DNA of 64,000 nucleotides from contig NZ_BMGC01000001.1 of NCBI RefSeq assembly GCF_014639795.1, forward strand, positions 237,998 through 301,997, read 5' to 3'. Positions 1-9,231 of this stretch are shown one piece after another. The notes under the pieces are model-generated. The model was not told the origin of the DNA. It ran no database searches and saw nothing but the letters and a program-made list of their open reading frames with translations. This DNA is from Gordonia jinhuaensis (lineage in GTDB: Bacteria; Actinomycetota; Actinomycetes; Mycobacteriales; Mycobacteriaceae). The position numbers and the translations under genes are program-made. Each line of letters opens with the position of its first letter. The first letter of the stretch is position 1.

Positions 1-19
1 ATGGCATAAGGTTCTCGAC

Positions 20-865
20 GTGGCGAAGGTGAAGAAGCTGATGGCCCAACTCGCGCGGCGGGGCCCGCACAAGATCCTCACCGGGGATCTCGCGGTGGCC
101 GGTCTCCCCGGTCGCGTGTACACCCCGGAGAGCGGATCATCGCTGCCCGCCGTGGGGCTCGCGCACGGCTGGATGATGAGCAGTCGTCATCACGCCGGGC
201 TGATGGAACACCTCGCGTCGTGGGGCATCGTGGTGGTGGCACCGGATACCGAACGTGGTCCGCTGGGATCCGACCACGGCCTCGCCCAGGATCTGTCGAC
301 GGCTCTGACCGTCGCGACCCGAGTTCGCCTGGGCCCCGGACAGATCACCGTCCAGCCCACGCAGGTCGGTGTGGTGGGACACGGATTCGGCGCCTCGGCG
401 GCGGTGATCGCCGCCGCCACCGACGACCGGATCGTGTCGTTGAGCGCGTTGTGGCCGGCCAGCGGGAGCAAAGACGAACTCGACGCCGCGCGGACCTACG
501 ACTCGTCGGCGCTCATCCTGGCCGCCCCGGGCGAACTCGACACACTGCCGGGCAATGCTCTGGCCCTGCGCAGGGCCCTCACCGGCGACCAGGTGGCATT
601 GCGTACGGTCCCCAAGTCGACGTCGATGACCTTCGTCGACGGATATACGTTGCGTCGCTCACTCACCGGTCAGAAGCGCAACCGTTCGGCGAACCGCCAG
701 GCCCGCGCCGCGCTGACCGGTTTCATCCTGGCCACCGTCGCCGAGGATTCGACGTATGCGGACTTCGCCGACCCCGACACCGACCTGGGCAAGCTCGTCA
801 CGGTCGATCCGGAGGAGCTCGAGGACGACGGGCTCGATCCGGTGAGCCGGCTGCTCAAGGCCTGA
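20..865 (+). CDS. alpha/beta-hydrolase-fold protein, probably non-catalytic (Rv3438-like)
   Basis: A 281-residue protein with an alpha/beta-hydrolase layout: a strand and oxyanion region near residue 45 (VGLAHGW), the nucleophile-elbow region around residue 120, and an acid-site-like PGELD segment near 173. The elbow reads G-H-G-F-G, so the usual Ser/Cys/Asp nucleophile is glycine, and no convincing catalytic His follows. It may bind a ligand or partner rather than hydrolyse anything. It starts at a GTG after a weak AAGG; an in-frame ATG at 41 is a later option. In M. tuberculosis a gene of this type (Rv3438) sits in the same glmS-glmM neighbourhood, which supports orthology. Function is unknown. 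Confidence 0.75.
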   Translation: MAKVKKLMAQLARRGPHKILTGDLAVAGLPGRVYTPESGSSLPAVGLAHGWMMSSRHHAGLMEHLASWGIVVVAPDTERGPLGSDHGLAQDLSTALTVATRVRLGPGQITVQPTQVGVVGHGFGASAAVIAAATDDRIVSLSALWPASGSKDELDAARTYDSSALILAAPGELDTLPGNALALRRALTGDQVALRTVPKSTSMTFVDGYTLRRSLTGQKRNRSANRQARAALTGFILATVAEDSTYADFADPDTDLGKLVTVDPEELEDDGLDPVSRLLKA

Positions 866-886
866 TCACCGACCTGGCCCCGGGCC

Positions 887-1090
887 TCATCGGCAGGCGC
901 TGGCCGATGGGCCTGCGCGGTGGCTGTCGGCGTCGGACTCGTCGCGTCGAGATTCCTCGTCTGGCGACTCGTCGCCCGCACGCGCAGAACCGTTCTGGGC
1001 TGATGTCCGTCGACGGTAGGCCTCGCGCAAGGCGTCGATCCGGCTGCGCGCCGCCGCACCGACAGCCTCGATCTGATCGGCTTCGTTCAC
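887..1090 (-). CDS. small hydrophilic hypothetical protein
   Basis: A 67-residue ORF whose GTG start overlaps the stop of the upstream Ala/Pro-rich gene (GTGA at 1087-1090), the usual translational coupling seen through this cluster. The first 30 residues look helical with charged residues (SRIDALREAYRRR), and the C-terminal half is a Ser/Asp/Arg-rich tail. No family is recognised. The overlap and sensible amino-acid composition favour a real gene, probably the last of the operon starting at 2957. It converges on the hydrolase gene that ends at 865, with 21 bp between them. Confidence 0.5.
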   Translation of the reverse strand: MNEADQIEAVGAAARSRIDALREAYRRRTSAQNGSARAGDESPDEESRRDESDADSHRAGPSASACR

Positions 1091-2595
1091 CTGTCCCCCA
1101 CGGTCGCCAGGGTCACCGCGTCGACCTCGACATCCCCACCAGAATCCCCGGGATCGCCTCCGCCGGTGCCGCCATCGCCGCCCGCAGCCGAACCGGTGGG
1201 CGCTGGACCGTCGCCTGGGCCGGGCGCCACCGCGATGTCCTCCGTCACCGACCCGCCATCGGACATCGGGTCGATCCGACCGGAATCCGACGGGCCGCCG
1301 GTTGATATGTCGCTGTTCGGGGAATCAGTATTCAGGGCATCGCTGTTCGGTGAATCGCTGTTCAGGGCATCGCTGTTCGGTGAATCGTCGATGCCGGTTC
1401 CCGGTGCCGAACCGCTGGGGCCGACGACACCCGTTCCGGCCGACGAGGGCGCGATCGGCGCGACCGGTGCGGTGAATGCCTGTGCCCGAGCCTGATCGGC
1501 GACCTGGTCGGCAGAGTAGTCGGGGCTCGGCGGTACATCCGACGAGTCGCCGCCGCCGTGCGATGCGCCGTTCAGACCGTCGTGCGGGGGCTGGAGTGGT
1601 TCGCCGAGATCCGACGCCTGCGGGTGCACGCCGACCGACATGTTGACGTCGGAGAGATTCAATGGCCCACCCGAATCCACGTGCATCGACACATCGGTGG
1701 GTGAGGTGACCGTCGACGGACCGGATGACCCTGCGGCACCCGGGTCGGTGGCCGCCGCGGCCTGAGAATGCGTCTGTGTCTGCGGCGCGGTCACCGGCTC
1801 GTCATTCCCACCCGAGTCCGCATTCTGTTGCGGGCCAACCGGATCGTGTGACCACAGATGGTGTGCTGTCGAAATACCGGCACCCGAGCCGGAGACGTTG
1901 TCGGGCACCGCAGCCGACGCGCTGGTCGGCGACACGTCAGCTACCGAAGACAGGACACCCGGTGACGAATGTTGCTGTAGAACAGCAGCATCGGCAGCCT
2001 CATGCGATACATGCGGGGCACTCTCCAACAGCTGACCGAGTCGCGTCAGCACGTCGTTGAGGATCTCCATGATCTCCGACAGTGCTTGCACGGCAACGTC
2101 ACCGACCTGGTTCATCAGCTCGGCGCGAGCGACCAGCTCCAGCGGATTGGGCGTCTGGTCGCCGGCGGTCGCCTCGATGACCGCCGAGTATTTGCCTTCC
2201 AGCACCAACTCGGTGGCCGGGGCGGCTTCGGCGAGGGCTGCCGCGACCGCGGCGACGACATCGATACGCGTCTCGGCACGCCGGGCCACCTCACCCAGGG
2301 AATCGGAGATCGCCTCGCCGGTCCGATCGGGCCAGGCAGCGCTGAGCCGCGAGCGGTGTCCGTGGGAGTCGAGATTGGCTTCGGCGGCGATCGCCACCGC
2401 GCGAGCGACCAGCTCGGCATCGTGTCGCAGATCCGACGGCTGCAGTGCCTCCCCGGCGTCGAATCGTGATCGGACGGTCCCGATGGCCGGCAGCATCGGA
2501 CGGGTCTCCGGCGGCAGCGAGGCGCACCACGTGTCGAAGCGCTCGAGTCCGGCGATCGCGGCGGCGCGCAGTCCGGCGAGGCGGTCGGCACCCAT
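1087..2595 (-). CDS. Ala/Pro/Ser-rich protein with helical N-terminus (Rv3439c-like)
   Basis: A 502-residue protein. The start is taken as the ATG that overlaps the upstream stop (TGATG at 2593-2597), although the frame is open further upstream. Residues 1 to about 190 are alpha-helical and ordered; the rest is low-complexity, rich in Ser, Asp, Gly, Pro and Ala, and includes the DSPNSDALN repeat encoded by a 30-bp tandem repeat. Position and composition match the alanine/proline-rich Rv3439c next to glmM in M. tuberculosis. With the WXG100-like gene before it, it may be a type VII secretion substrate or partner. That is inferred from context; no enzymatic motif is visible. Confidence 0.7.
   Translation of the reverse strand: MGADRLAGLRAAAIAGLERFDTWCASLPPETRPMLPAIGTVRSRFDAGEALQPSDLRHDAELVARAVAIAAEANLDSHGHRSRLSAAWPDRTGEAISDSLGEVARRAETRIDVVAAVAAALAEAAPATELVLEGKYSAVIEATAGDQTPNPLELVARAELMNQVGDVAVQALSEIMEILNDVLTRLGQLLESAPHVSHEAADAAVLQQHSSPGVLSSVADVSPTSASAAVPDNVSGSGAGISTAHHLWSHDPVGPQQNADSGGNDEPVTAPQTQTHSQAAAATDPGAAGSSGPSTVTSPTDVSMHVDSGGPLNLSDVNMSVGVHPQASDLGEPLQPPHDGLNGASHGGGDSSDVPPSPDYSADQVADQARAQAFTAPVAPIAPSSAGTGVVGPSGSAPGTGIDDSPNSDALNSDSPNSDALNTDSPNSDISTGGPSDSGRIDPMSDGGSVTEDIAVAPGPGDGPAPTGSAAGGDGGTGGGDPGDSGGDVEVDAVTLATVGDR
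1305..1390. repeat. 30-bp in-frame tandem repeat, about 2.7 copies
   Basis: The unit contains CGCTGTTCGG followed by GAATC and TTCAGGGCAT and recurs with 30-bp spacing inside the Ala/Pro-rich gene. It encodes repeated DSPNSDALN. Copy-number changes would keep the frame. Confidence 0.8.
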
Positions 2596-2957
2596 CACGG
2601 ACTCCCCTGCGGTGACCACGACGTGGCGGGCGCTCCCGCGCGGGTGATGTCGGCGGCGGTCTGCTGGTCGGCTGCGACGAGTCGGGTGGCCGAGTCGGTG
2701 ACCGCCTGCGACCAGCGGCCCGAGTCCTGCGCGATCGACGTCAGCGCGTGACCGACGTGCGCGAGTCCGTGTCGATAGGCGACGAGTCGTTCCCGCAGCA
2801 CCTCGTCGATCGATTCGTCGTCGGCGGGAGCCCCGGCCCGGCACTCACCGATCCGGCGTGCGATCTCGCCGATCTGGGCTGACGAGTCCGAGACATCTCG
2901 CGCGACGTCGAGGACATCGGTGACGTCGACCTGCAACCGCCCGCTTGCCCCGTCCAT
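2595..2957 (-). CDS. WXG100/EspC-like small helical protein (Rv3440c-like)
   Basis: A 120-residue protein predicted to form two long helices (about 10-40 and 48-100) separated by a short turn. A Trp sits at residue 82 in SGRWSQAV, but there is no clean central WxG. The size and helical hairpin resemble type VII secretion targets of the ESAT-6/EspC kind; the match is structural, not a recognised signature. Its TGA overlaps the ATG of the next gene by one base (TGATG), so the two are translationally coupled. It is first in an operon that continues to 887, and its promoter should lie at 2958-3169, which holds two 15-bp direct repeats. Confidence 0.65.
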   Translation of the reverse strand: MDGASGRLQVDVTDVLDVARDVSDSSAQIGEIARRIGECRAGAPADDESIDEVLRERLVAYRHGLAHVGHALTSIAQDSGRWSQAVTDSATRLVAADQQTAADITRAGAPATSWSPQGSP

Positions 2958-3070
2958 TCACATCACCGCCCCGTGACTCGTGCCGCATGCCGTTCGTGCT
3001 GCAGAACCGCGACTGTTCCCCTGTCAGATACTTGGACGTTCCTGCGCCGCGATCGGTTCCATTGTCACGA

Positions 3071-3106
3071 GATCCGATCACATGCACCAGGGATCCGATC
3101 ACATGC
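3071..3106. repeat. pair of 15-bp direct repeats, 21 bp apart
   Basis: GATCCGATCACATGC occurs at 3071-3085 and 3092-3106. The 21-bp centre spacing is two helical turns and the pair lies in the promoter region of the WXG100-like gene, so a tandem operator is possible. There is no direct evidence of binding. Confidence 0.5.
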
Positions 3107-3169
3107 GCCCGGCCGAGCCCCGTGAGACCTCCCGGTCGACGGGATCTTATGCCAGTGAAAGTATCGCGG

Positions 3170-3994
3170 TCAGAGTATCGCCGCAGCAGTCAGGATGCGC
3201 ACGAGACCGTCGGGACGTTGCTCGATCGGCAGCGGCTCGACCTCACCGAATGCACAACCGAGCGCCATCGCGCCGCCGTCGGCCTCCGCGCTGTCACCGA
3301 CCATCAATGTCGCATCAGTGGCCACGTCGAGGGCGTCGAGCGCATGCCGGAAGATGCGTGCACGCGGCTTGGTTGCCCCAACCTCGTATGACAACGACCA
3401 CGAGGCCACCAGGTCGTCGAGTCCGTAGAGCGCGAACACCTCACGCAGATCGAAGGCGATGTTGGACACCACACCCACCTTGATCCCGCGCGCGGCGAGT
3501 TCTCGCAGCACCTGCGCGGTGTCGGGGTAGGGCTGCCATGCGCTCGGCGTCCGGATCAGCTCGTAGAGCTTCTCGGCGTGCGGATCGGTGATGCCCGACC
3601 CGCGCAACACCGCGAGATAGGCCCGCCGGTGCTGCGCCGGATCGAGGTCGCGCTGCTCCCACGCCTGGCGCTCCTCGTCGGTGAACGCCACCGGCTCACC
3701 GGTCGGCGCGGTCATCCGACGGATGATCTCGGCCTGCGCGGTGATGTGCAGCGGCTCACCGGCGTCGTCGGTGACTCCCTCGAACCATTCGTCGCGTTCG
3801 GTGAACCGGAACAACGTGCCGGAGAAGTCGAAGAGAACGGCCTCGAACGGCCCCGCGCCGGGTGGGTCGATGCGGTCGGGTGCGGTGTCGACCGGTTCGG
3901 GTCCGCCCTGCTCGCGCGCGGCGGCATCGGCGACTGCGGCCTCGACGTTCTGCTCGACCGCACGCCCCGCGTCTGGCCGCTCGTGTCGGCTCAT
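3170..3994 (-). CDS. HAD-superfamily hydrolase
   Basis: A 274-residue protein with the four HAD motifs in order: motif I FDFSGTL near residue 55, motif II VVSNIAF near 177, the motif III Lys in [10 protein letters not shown] near 207, and motif [11 protein letters not shown] near 238. The helical cap between motifs I and II fits HAD subfamily IA. Motif I has Ser where phosphatases usually carry the second Asp (DxDGT), which leaves open a phosphatase with altered chemistry or a dehalogenase-like enzyme. The first 45 residues are a hydrophilic Ala/Glu/Pro extension. ATGA overlap with glmM (3991-3994) places it as the downstream partner in the same transcript. Substrate is unknown. Confidence 0.85.
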   Translation of the reverse strand: MSRHERPDAGRAVEQNVEAAVADAAAREQGGPEPVDTAPDRIDPPGAGPFEAVLFDFSGTLFRFTERDEWFEGVTDDAGEPLHITAQAEIIRRMTAPTGEPVAFTDEERQAWEQRDLDPAQHRRAYLAVLRGSGITDPHAEKLYELIRTPSAWQPYPDTAQVLRELAARGIKVGVVSNIAFDLREVFALYGLDDLVASWSLSYEVGATKPRARIFRHALDALDVATDATLMVGDSAEADGGAMALGCAFGEVEPLPIEQRPDGLVRILTAAAIL

Positions 3995-5343
3995 CGTCCC
4001 GCCGCCGCGACCACTCGGGCGATCCGTTCGGCGACAGCCAGTGCACTCGTCTCGGTCGGCGCTTCCACCATCACGCGGACCAGTTGTTCGGTTCCTGAGG
4101 GGCGCAACAACACTCGCCCGGTGTCGCCGAGCTCACGGCTGGCCTCGTCGACCGCGAGGAGCACCTCGTCGGAGCTCGAGACGGTCGCCTTGTCGGCGAC
4201 GGCGACATTGATCAGTGTCTGCGGCAGCGACGTCATCACCGACGCCAGATCGGCCAGGCTGCGTCCGGTCACCGCCATCCGCGCCATCACCGCCAACGCG
4301 GTGGCCAGGCCGTCACCGGTCGTCGCCGCAGTGGGCATCACGATGTGACCGGACTGCTCGCCGCCGAGCGAGTAGCCCCCGCGGCGCAGTTCCTCGAGGA
4401 CGTACCGATCGCCGACTGCGGTGGTGCGCACCGTGATCCCGGCCTCGCGCATCGCCAGATGCAGACCCAGGTTGCTCATGACGGTGGCGACGAGCGTGTC
4501 GTCGACCAGTGCGCCATCGTCCTTCATGCCGAGGGCCAGGATGGCCATGATCGCGTCGCCGTCGACCATCGAGCCCTGGGCGTCGACGGCGAGACAGCGG
4601 TCGGCATCGCCATCGTGAGCGATCCCCAGGTCGGCGCCGTGGGCGAGGACGGCCGCGCGCAGCGACTCGGGGTGGGTGGAACCGCAGTCGGCGTTGATGT
4701 TGAGGCCGTCGGGGGTGTCGTGCAGACCGATGACGGTCGCACCGGCGCGCCGATATGCCTCCTCGGCCACCTGCGATGCCGCACCGTTGGCCGAGTCGAC
4801 CACCACGGTGAGTCCGCTCAACGACACCGGAACCGCAGCGAGCAGATGTGCGATGTAGCGTTCGGCGGCGTCGGGGGCGGTGGAGATCCGCCCGATGCCC
4901 GCACCGGTCGGGCGCACCTCGGGCCTCTCGATCTCTGCCTCGATCTCGTCCTCGAGACTGTCGGCGAGCTTGTGCCCGCCACGCGCGAACAACTTGATTC
5001 CGTTGTCGGGCATGGGATTGTGTGACGCCGAGATCATGATGCCGAAGGCGCCGTCGAGTTCGGCGGTGAGGAACGCCAGCGCCGGCGTCGGCACCACCCC
5101 GACCCGCACGGCGTCGACGCCGGAGGCGGCGAGTCCGGCACAGACCGCGGCCTCGAGCATCTCACCGGATGCTCGGGGGTCGCGCCCGATCACCACCACC
5201 GGATGTTCCCCGGGTCGGGCCACCGCATCGTCGCGTCGCGCCAGAATCTGCGCGGCCGCGCCGGCCACTCCCATTGCCAGTTCCGGCGTCAGGTCGGCAT
5301 TGGCCAGACCCCGCACCCCGTCGGTGCCGAACAAACGTCCCAT
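3991..5343 (-). CDS. glmM: phosphoglucosamine mutase
   Basis: Converts glucosamine-6-phosphate to glucosamine-1-phosphate on the cytosolic path to UDP-GlcNAc for peptidoglycan and cell wall. The 450 residues have the family length and begin [12 protein letters not shown]. The phosphorylated active-site Ser is Ser107 in ISASHNP, the metal loop is DGDADR near residue 245, and the C-terminal phosphate-binding loop is RPSGTE near 417. It lies downstream of rplM-rpsI, as in mycobacteria, but a strong terminator (5557-5592) separates them, so it probably has its own promoter in 5344-5556. The HAD gene follows with a 4-nt overlap. Confidence 0.97.
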   Translation of the reverse strand: MGRLFGTDGVRGLANADLTPELAMGVAGAAAQILARRDDAVARPGEHPVVVIGRDPRASGEMLEAAVCAGLAASGVDAVRVGVVPTPALAFLTAELDGAFGIMISASHNPMPDNGIKLFARGGHKLADSLEDEIEAEIERPEVRPTGAGIGRISTAPDAAERYIAHLLAAVPVSLSGLTVVVDSANGAASQVAEEAYRRAGATVIGLHDTPDGLNINADCGSTHPESLRAAVLAHGADLGIAHDGDADRCLAVDAQGSMVDGDAIMAILALGMKDDGALVDDTLVATVMSNLGLHLAMREAGITVRTTAVGDRYVLEELRRGGYSLGGEQSGHIVMPTAATTGDGLATALAVMARMAVTGRSLADLASVMTSLPQTLINVAVADKATVSSSDEVLLAVDEASRELGDTGRVLLRPSGTEQLVRVMVEAPTETSALAVAERIARVVAAAGR

Positions 5344-5446
5344 CAGACTTCCTTGGTGATGTACGCGCTCGCGCCGGATTCTGGCGCGGGCACACAGTCA
5401 TCGTGCACATGACGATGATGCGCATGTGGCGGTCGCGGCCCAGCTG

Positions 5447-5479
5447 CACTGGAACACCAGTCTGCATCACTGGAACACC
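5447..5479. repeat. pair of 12-bp direct repeats upstream of glmM
   Basis: CACTGGAACACC occurs at 5447-5458 and 5468-5479, 21 bp apart, in the space between the rpsI terminator and the glmM start. The placement suits a transcription-factor site for glmM. This is inference only. Confidence 0.45.
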
Positions 5480-5556
5480 GATTCGTGTGACCCGGCATAC
5501 GTGCCTGTCACGAATCAGACTGTCACGACCCGAACTATCGTCAGGCAGACACAAAA

Positions 5557-5592
5557 GAGCCGGCCGGACGTCCGAGGACCTCCGGCCGGCTC
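5557..5592 (-). terminator. intrinsic terminator after rpsI
   Basis: A 12-bp stem (5557-5568 with 5581-5592, GAGCCGGCCGGA and its complement) has an inner GTCC/GGAC stem in the loop. On the minus strand it is followed by TTTT. It starts 20 bp past the rpsI stop and ends the rplM-rpsI transcript. Confidence 0.85.
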
Positions 5593-5611
5593 GTTCGCAT
5601 CGAGAACAGTA

Positions 5612-6130
5612 TCAACGCTTGGAGTACTGCGATGCCTTTCGTGCCTTCTTCAGGCCGTACTTCTTACGCTCGACCGCGCGGGCGTCACGGGTCAGGAAGC
5701 CGGCGCGCTTGAGGGCCGGACGATCCTCCGGGGTGACCTCGATGAGCGCACGGGCGATCGCGAGACGCAGCGCACCGGCCTGGCCGGACGGGCCGCCGCC
5801 GCCGAGCTTGGCGTGGATGTCGAACGACTCGGTGCGCTCGACGGTCACCAGCGGAGCCTTGATCAGCTGCTGGTGGACCTTGTTGGGGAAGTACTCCTCG
5901 AGGCTGCGGTTGCCGTTGAGGGTGAACTGCCCGGTGCCGGGGACGAGGCGCACACGCACGATCGCCTCCTTGCGGCGACCGACGGTCTGGATCGGGCGAT
6001 CGATGTTGATCGGAGCGACCGGGGCCTCGGCGACCACGACCTCTTCCACGACATAGTCGTCAGGAGCGGTCTCCACGGCTTCCTCGATCACGACGTCCTC
6101 AGGAGTCAGGTTCTCGTCGGGTGCGGTCAC
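5612..6130 (-). CDS. rpsI: 30S ribosomal protein S9
   Basis: A component of the small subunit head whose C-terminal tail reaches the P site. The GTG start at 6130 overlaps the rplM stop (GTGA), giving 172 residues. The conserved S9 core runs from about residue 45 ([14 protein letters not shown]) through [20 protein letters not shown] to the characteristic basic tail ending in SQYSKR. The first 45 residues are a Glu/Val/Pro-rich acidic extension of the kind found in actinobacterial S9. It is co-transcribed with rplM. Confidence 0.97.
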   Translation of the reverse strand: MTAPDENLTPEDVVIEEAVETAPDDYVVEEVVVAEAPVAPINIDRPIQTVGRRKEAIVRVRLVPGTGQFTLNGNRSLEEYFPNKVHQQLIKAPLVTVERTESFDIHAKLGGGGPSGQAGALRLAIARALIEVTPEDRPALKRAGFLTRDARAVERKKYGLKKARKASQYSKR

Positions 6131-6570
6131 TGGGCCACCTGCTTGATCTCGAAGGGCACGGGGCGCTGGGCCGCGTGGGGATGGTTCGGGCCGGCGTACA
6201 CCTTGAGCTTGGAGCTCATGGCACGACCGAGCTTGTTCTTGGGCAGCATGCCGATGATCGCCTTCTCGACGACGCGCTCGGGATGTGTGGCCAGCAGCTC
6301 TGCGGTCGTCCGCGTCGACAGACCACCCGGGTGTCCGGAGTGCCGGTAGTTGAGCTTGGTCTCGGCCTTGTTGCTGGTCAGAGCAACCTTCTCGGCGTTG
6401 ATGATGATGACGAAGTCGCCGGTGTCGACGTGGGGTGCATAGGTCGGCTTGTGCTTGCCGCGCAGCAGAGTCGCACTCTGCACGGCGAGACGGCCGAGCA
6501 CCACGTCGCGGGCGTCGATGACATGCCACGTACGCGTGATGTCACCGGCCTTCGGGGTGAAGGTAGACAC
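6127..6570 (-). CDS. rplM: 50S ribosomal protein L13
   Basis: An early-assembly protein of the large subunit. 147 residues with the L13 core ([15 protein letters not shown] near the start, then [10 protein letters not shown], and [17 protein letters not shown]). The start is GTG at 6570. It is the first gene of the rplM-rpsI operon. In M. tuberculosis esxT and esxU lie immediately upstream; here the 213 bp upstream contain no such genes. Confidence 0.97.
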   Translation of the reverse strand: MSTFTPKAGDITRTWHVIDARDVVLGRLAVQSATLLRGKHKPTYAPHVDTGDFVIIINAEKVALTSNKAETKLNYRHSGHPGGLSTRTTAELLATHPERVVEKAIIGMLPKNKLGRAMSSKLKVYAGPNHPHAAQRPVPFEIKQVAQ

Positions 6571-6783
6571 TCGAGTAGTCCTAACGTCTTGTGTTGCGGG
6601 TGCCGGTCAGATGCAGTGGCCGAGGATTCCCGGCGACCGACATGGACCCGGGGCTCGGCTGCCCGTCCCACCACGTACCGACATCACAGCCGGACGGTCA
6701 GGGATCGGGTGCCACGCACCAGCGGTCCAGACTACGCGAGCGCGTCGCTCGAGGTCAAAACGCCGCCCAACGGTCGGCGCAGG

Positions 6784-8205
6784 TCAGGGCGACTCATCGA
6801 CCTCACCGACATCACGATGGAGGCCGCCCTCGGAGTCGACGGCCACGCGCAGCGAACCGATCGCCAGGCGGCAGTGCCGTTCGATCGACTCCCCCGCGTC
6901 GCCGGCCTGGCAACCGACGCTCACCTGCATACGGTCGCCGACCAGCACGTACCACCGCACCTGTCCGCCCGAGCCGGGGATCTCCCGATAGCTGATCACC
7001 GCCCGCCCGGCGTATGTCGTGGCGGGAGAGAAGTCGTCGATGTCGACGTCGCGGCGCTCGGCGATACGCGCACGCAGACTCGCCGCGACCGACGCCTGGG
7101 TGGCGTCGCGACGGATCTGGGATTGGATCACCACGATGCGACGACCGTCGTGACCGTGGGCGTAGACCGTGCGCGCGGCGGCTCCGGCGGGTGCGCTCGG
7201 CGGACCGTCCGAGCGCACCACCCACTCTGCGGGGGCGAGCATGCGGACCCGCCCGAGTGAGACGGGGCGGACATGGTCGGTGTCCTCGGTCGACCCGGCG
7301 CCGTGACCAGCAGACACCGCCGCGATCACGCCGACAGCCGCAGCGAGAACGGCAGTCGCACGCACCCGGTGCCGCACCGACCTCGCGCGCGGGCGCGCGT
7401 CGGTGTCGGCGGCGGCCCGGAACGCCCGCACCGGGGCACGACCACCGAATCGCCGGATCACCTCGCGACGCACCGCGACAACCGGTCCGACCCGGCAGGC
7501 CAGCGCGAGTTCCCCCAGGAGTTCGAGACGACGCCCGCTGCCGTCGGATTCGGCATCGGTATCGGTGTCGGTGTCGACGAGCACCACCTCGACGTCGTCA
7601 CCGAAGATCGCCGGATCGGCGAACACCGGATCTGCGGCGATCCGATCGGCGAGACGCCGGCCGGTCACAATCTCATCGACGACGCGAGTACGCACCACAT
7701 CCCAGCCGGTTACCGGGTCGCGCTCCACGCGATGGATGTCGAGCCGTTCACCCTGATGCTCGATGACCACCGCCGCACGCATCCAGGAGTCGCAATGGGT
7801 GTCGGCGATGACCACCGCTCTCGGTACCACCGCCACCACGCACGACACCGCGTCCAGACCGCTCAGCGCTCGCCGTCGGATCGGGCCCCACACCGTGGGC
7901 GCCGCCACCAGGATCGGCATGTCGTGGTGTACACCCGCACGGCCCAGCACCTCGCTGATCACCCTCGTCCACGCCTGCACCGCGTGCTCCATGTGGCCGT
8001 CGACGGCCACCACCGCGAGGTCGATATCCGCCACCAACCGCGAGACATCCCGCGACACCACCCGCTCGGACGCCTCATCCCGGACGGCCGCCGCTTCTCG
8101 CACATCTGCGGGCGACTCGGCGCACAGCGTGGTCACCCGCCCACCGGCGATGTCCACCACGTGGGCGCTTCGGCCGTCGAACAGCCGCGAGGTGAGAACT
8201 GGCAT
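6784..8205 (-). CDS. type VII secretion-associated protein, Rv3446c family
   Basis: About 473 residues if translation starts at the MPVLTSRLFDG methionine (8205); an ATG 18 codons upstream (8259) is possible, and neither has a clear Shine-Dalgarno. The N-terminal half resembles an actin/HSP70-like fold with strand-turn-strand segments (HVVDIAGGRVTTL). A single transmembrane helix lies around residues 280-305 (ATAVLAAAVGVIAAVSAG), and the C-terminal 150 residues form the extracytoplasmic domain typical of the Rv3446c family. In M. tuberculosis this gene belongs to ESX-4. Here EsxT/EsxU and the EccB/C/D and MycP core are not adjacent, so it is an orphan in this window. A DTDTDTD acidic run lies before the membrane segment. 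Confidence 0.75.
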   Translation of the reverse strand: MPVLTSRLFDGRSAHVVDIAGGRVTTLCAESPADVREAAAVRDEASERVVSRDVSRLVADIDLAVVAVDGHMEHAVQAWTRVISEVLGRAGVHHDMPILVAAPTVWGPIRRRALSGLDAVSCVVAVVPRAVVIADTHCDSWMRAAVVIEHQGERLDIHRVERDPVTGWDVVRTRVVDEIVTGRRLADRIAADPVFADPAIFGDDVEVVLVDTDTDTDAESDGSGRRLELLGELALACRVGPVVAVRREVIRRFGGRAPVRAFRAAADTDARPRARSVRHRVRATAVLAAAVGVIAAVSAGHGAGSTEDTDHVRPVSLGRVRMLAPAEWVVRSDGPPSAPAGAAARTVYAHGHDGRRIVVIQSQIRRDATQASVAASLRARIAERRDVDIDDFSPATTYAGRAVISYREIPGSGGQVRWYVLVGDRMQVSVGCQAGDAGESIERHCRLAIGSLRVAVDSEGGLHRDVGEVDESP

Positions 8206-8370
8206 ACCGAGCACATCGGTAGTATCGCCACACCGCGAGAGTCCGTCGTCGCGATTCATTCACGTGAGCGACGGTCGGCCATCACGAATTCGACACCACG
8301 CGATCGTCAATTTTCTTTTATCGTGTTCATCGTGTCGCTGAAATCGCATCGGTATCCCCAGTCCCGCCCG

Positions 8371-9231
8371 ATGACAGATGCACCATGTGCCACAGCGCAC
8401 GCATCCGTCCCGGAACCCTCAGGCGTAGCACTTTCCGCACAGGTCGCCGCCCCGCGCCGCCGACACACTCGGCGTGGATGGCTCCGTCGAGGTCTGCTCA
8501 CCGCCGTGGCGGTGGCTGCGGTGACGGCAACGGCGATACCCGCGTCGGCCGCGCCGAGTTCGGTGGGTCCGGATGTGTCGAGCTGGCAGCACACCGGCGG
8601 GGCACTGATCAACTGGGGTGCGGTTCGCGCCGCCGGCCAGCACATGGCGATGGTCAAGGCCACCGAATCGGACTGGTACGTCAACCCGTATTACGTACCC
8701 GACGCCGTGGGTGTGAAGGCGTCCGGACTGATGCTCGGCACGTATCACTACGCCGACCCGAGCAAACCCGCCGCCGCACAGGCCCTCTTCTACGCCGGCG
8801 TCGCACTCGGACAGCGCGGTCCGCAGACGCTTCCGCCGGTCCTCGACCTCGAATCCTCGGGTGGCCTGTCACCGGCCGGATTGGCTGCCTGGTTACGCGA
8901 GTACTTCGCCACCCTCGAGGGCATCACCGGGCGCAAGACGATCATCTACACCTATCCCACGTTCTGGAACACCGCGATGGCCGGCTCGAGTGCCTTCACC
9001 GACCACCCGCTGTGGATCGCCTCGTACAACGGCGGCAGCGCGCCGACTCTGCCCCGAGGGTGGGGTGGCTGGACGTTCTGGCAGTACACCGACAACGGAC
9101 GACTGCCCGGCATCAAAGGCGGAGTGGACCTCAACGCCTACAACGGCACCATCCCGTCGCTGTACGCCATGGGCAACAACATCGGCGGATTGAGCTCGGG
9201 ATCGCTCGGGTCGGCAGGTTCCTCGTCCTGA
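8371..9231 (+). CDS. secreted GH25 muramidase (lysozyme)
   Basis: Cleaves the MurNAc-GlcNAc bond of peptidoglycan outside the membrane. It has 286 residues from the ATG at 8371; an in-frame GTG at 8332 is an alternative start. A basic region (RRRHTRRGWLRRG) and a hydrophobic stretch (41-58) form a signal peptide with a likely cut after ASA near residue 60. The mature part has the GH25 signatures GPDVSSWQ (Asp68), MVKATES, and LPPVLDLES, in which Asp159 and Glu161 form the catalytic DxE pair. It ends in a short Gly/Ser tail with no cell-wall-binding repeats. It stands alone between the T7SS-associated gene and ispH, at a break in gene order relative to M. tuberculosis. Confidence 0.9.
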   Translation: MTDAPCATAHASVPEPSGVALSAQVAAPRRRHTRRGWLRRGLLTAVAVAAVTATAIPASAAPSSVGPDVSSWQHTGGALINWGAVRAAGQHMAMVKATESDWYVNPYYVPDAVGVKASGLMLGTYHYADPSKPAAAQALFYAGVALGQRGPQTLPPVLDLESSGGLSPAGLAAWLREYFATLEGITGRKTIIYTYPTFWNTAMAGSSAFTDHPLWIASYNGGSAPTLPRGWGGWTFWQYTDNGRLPGIKGGVDLNAYNGTIPSLYAMGNNIGGLSSGSLGSAGSSS

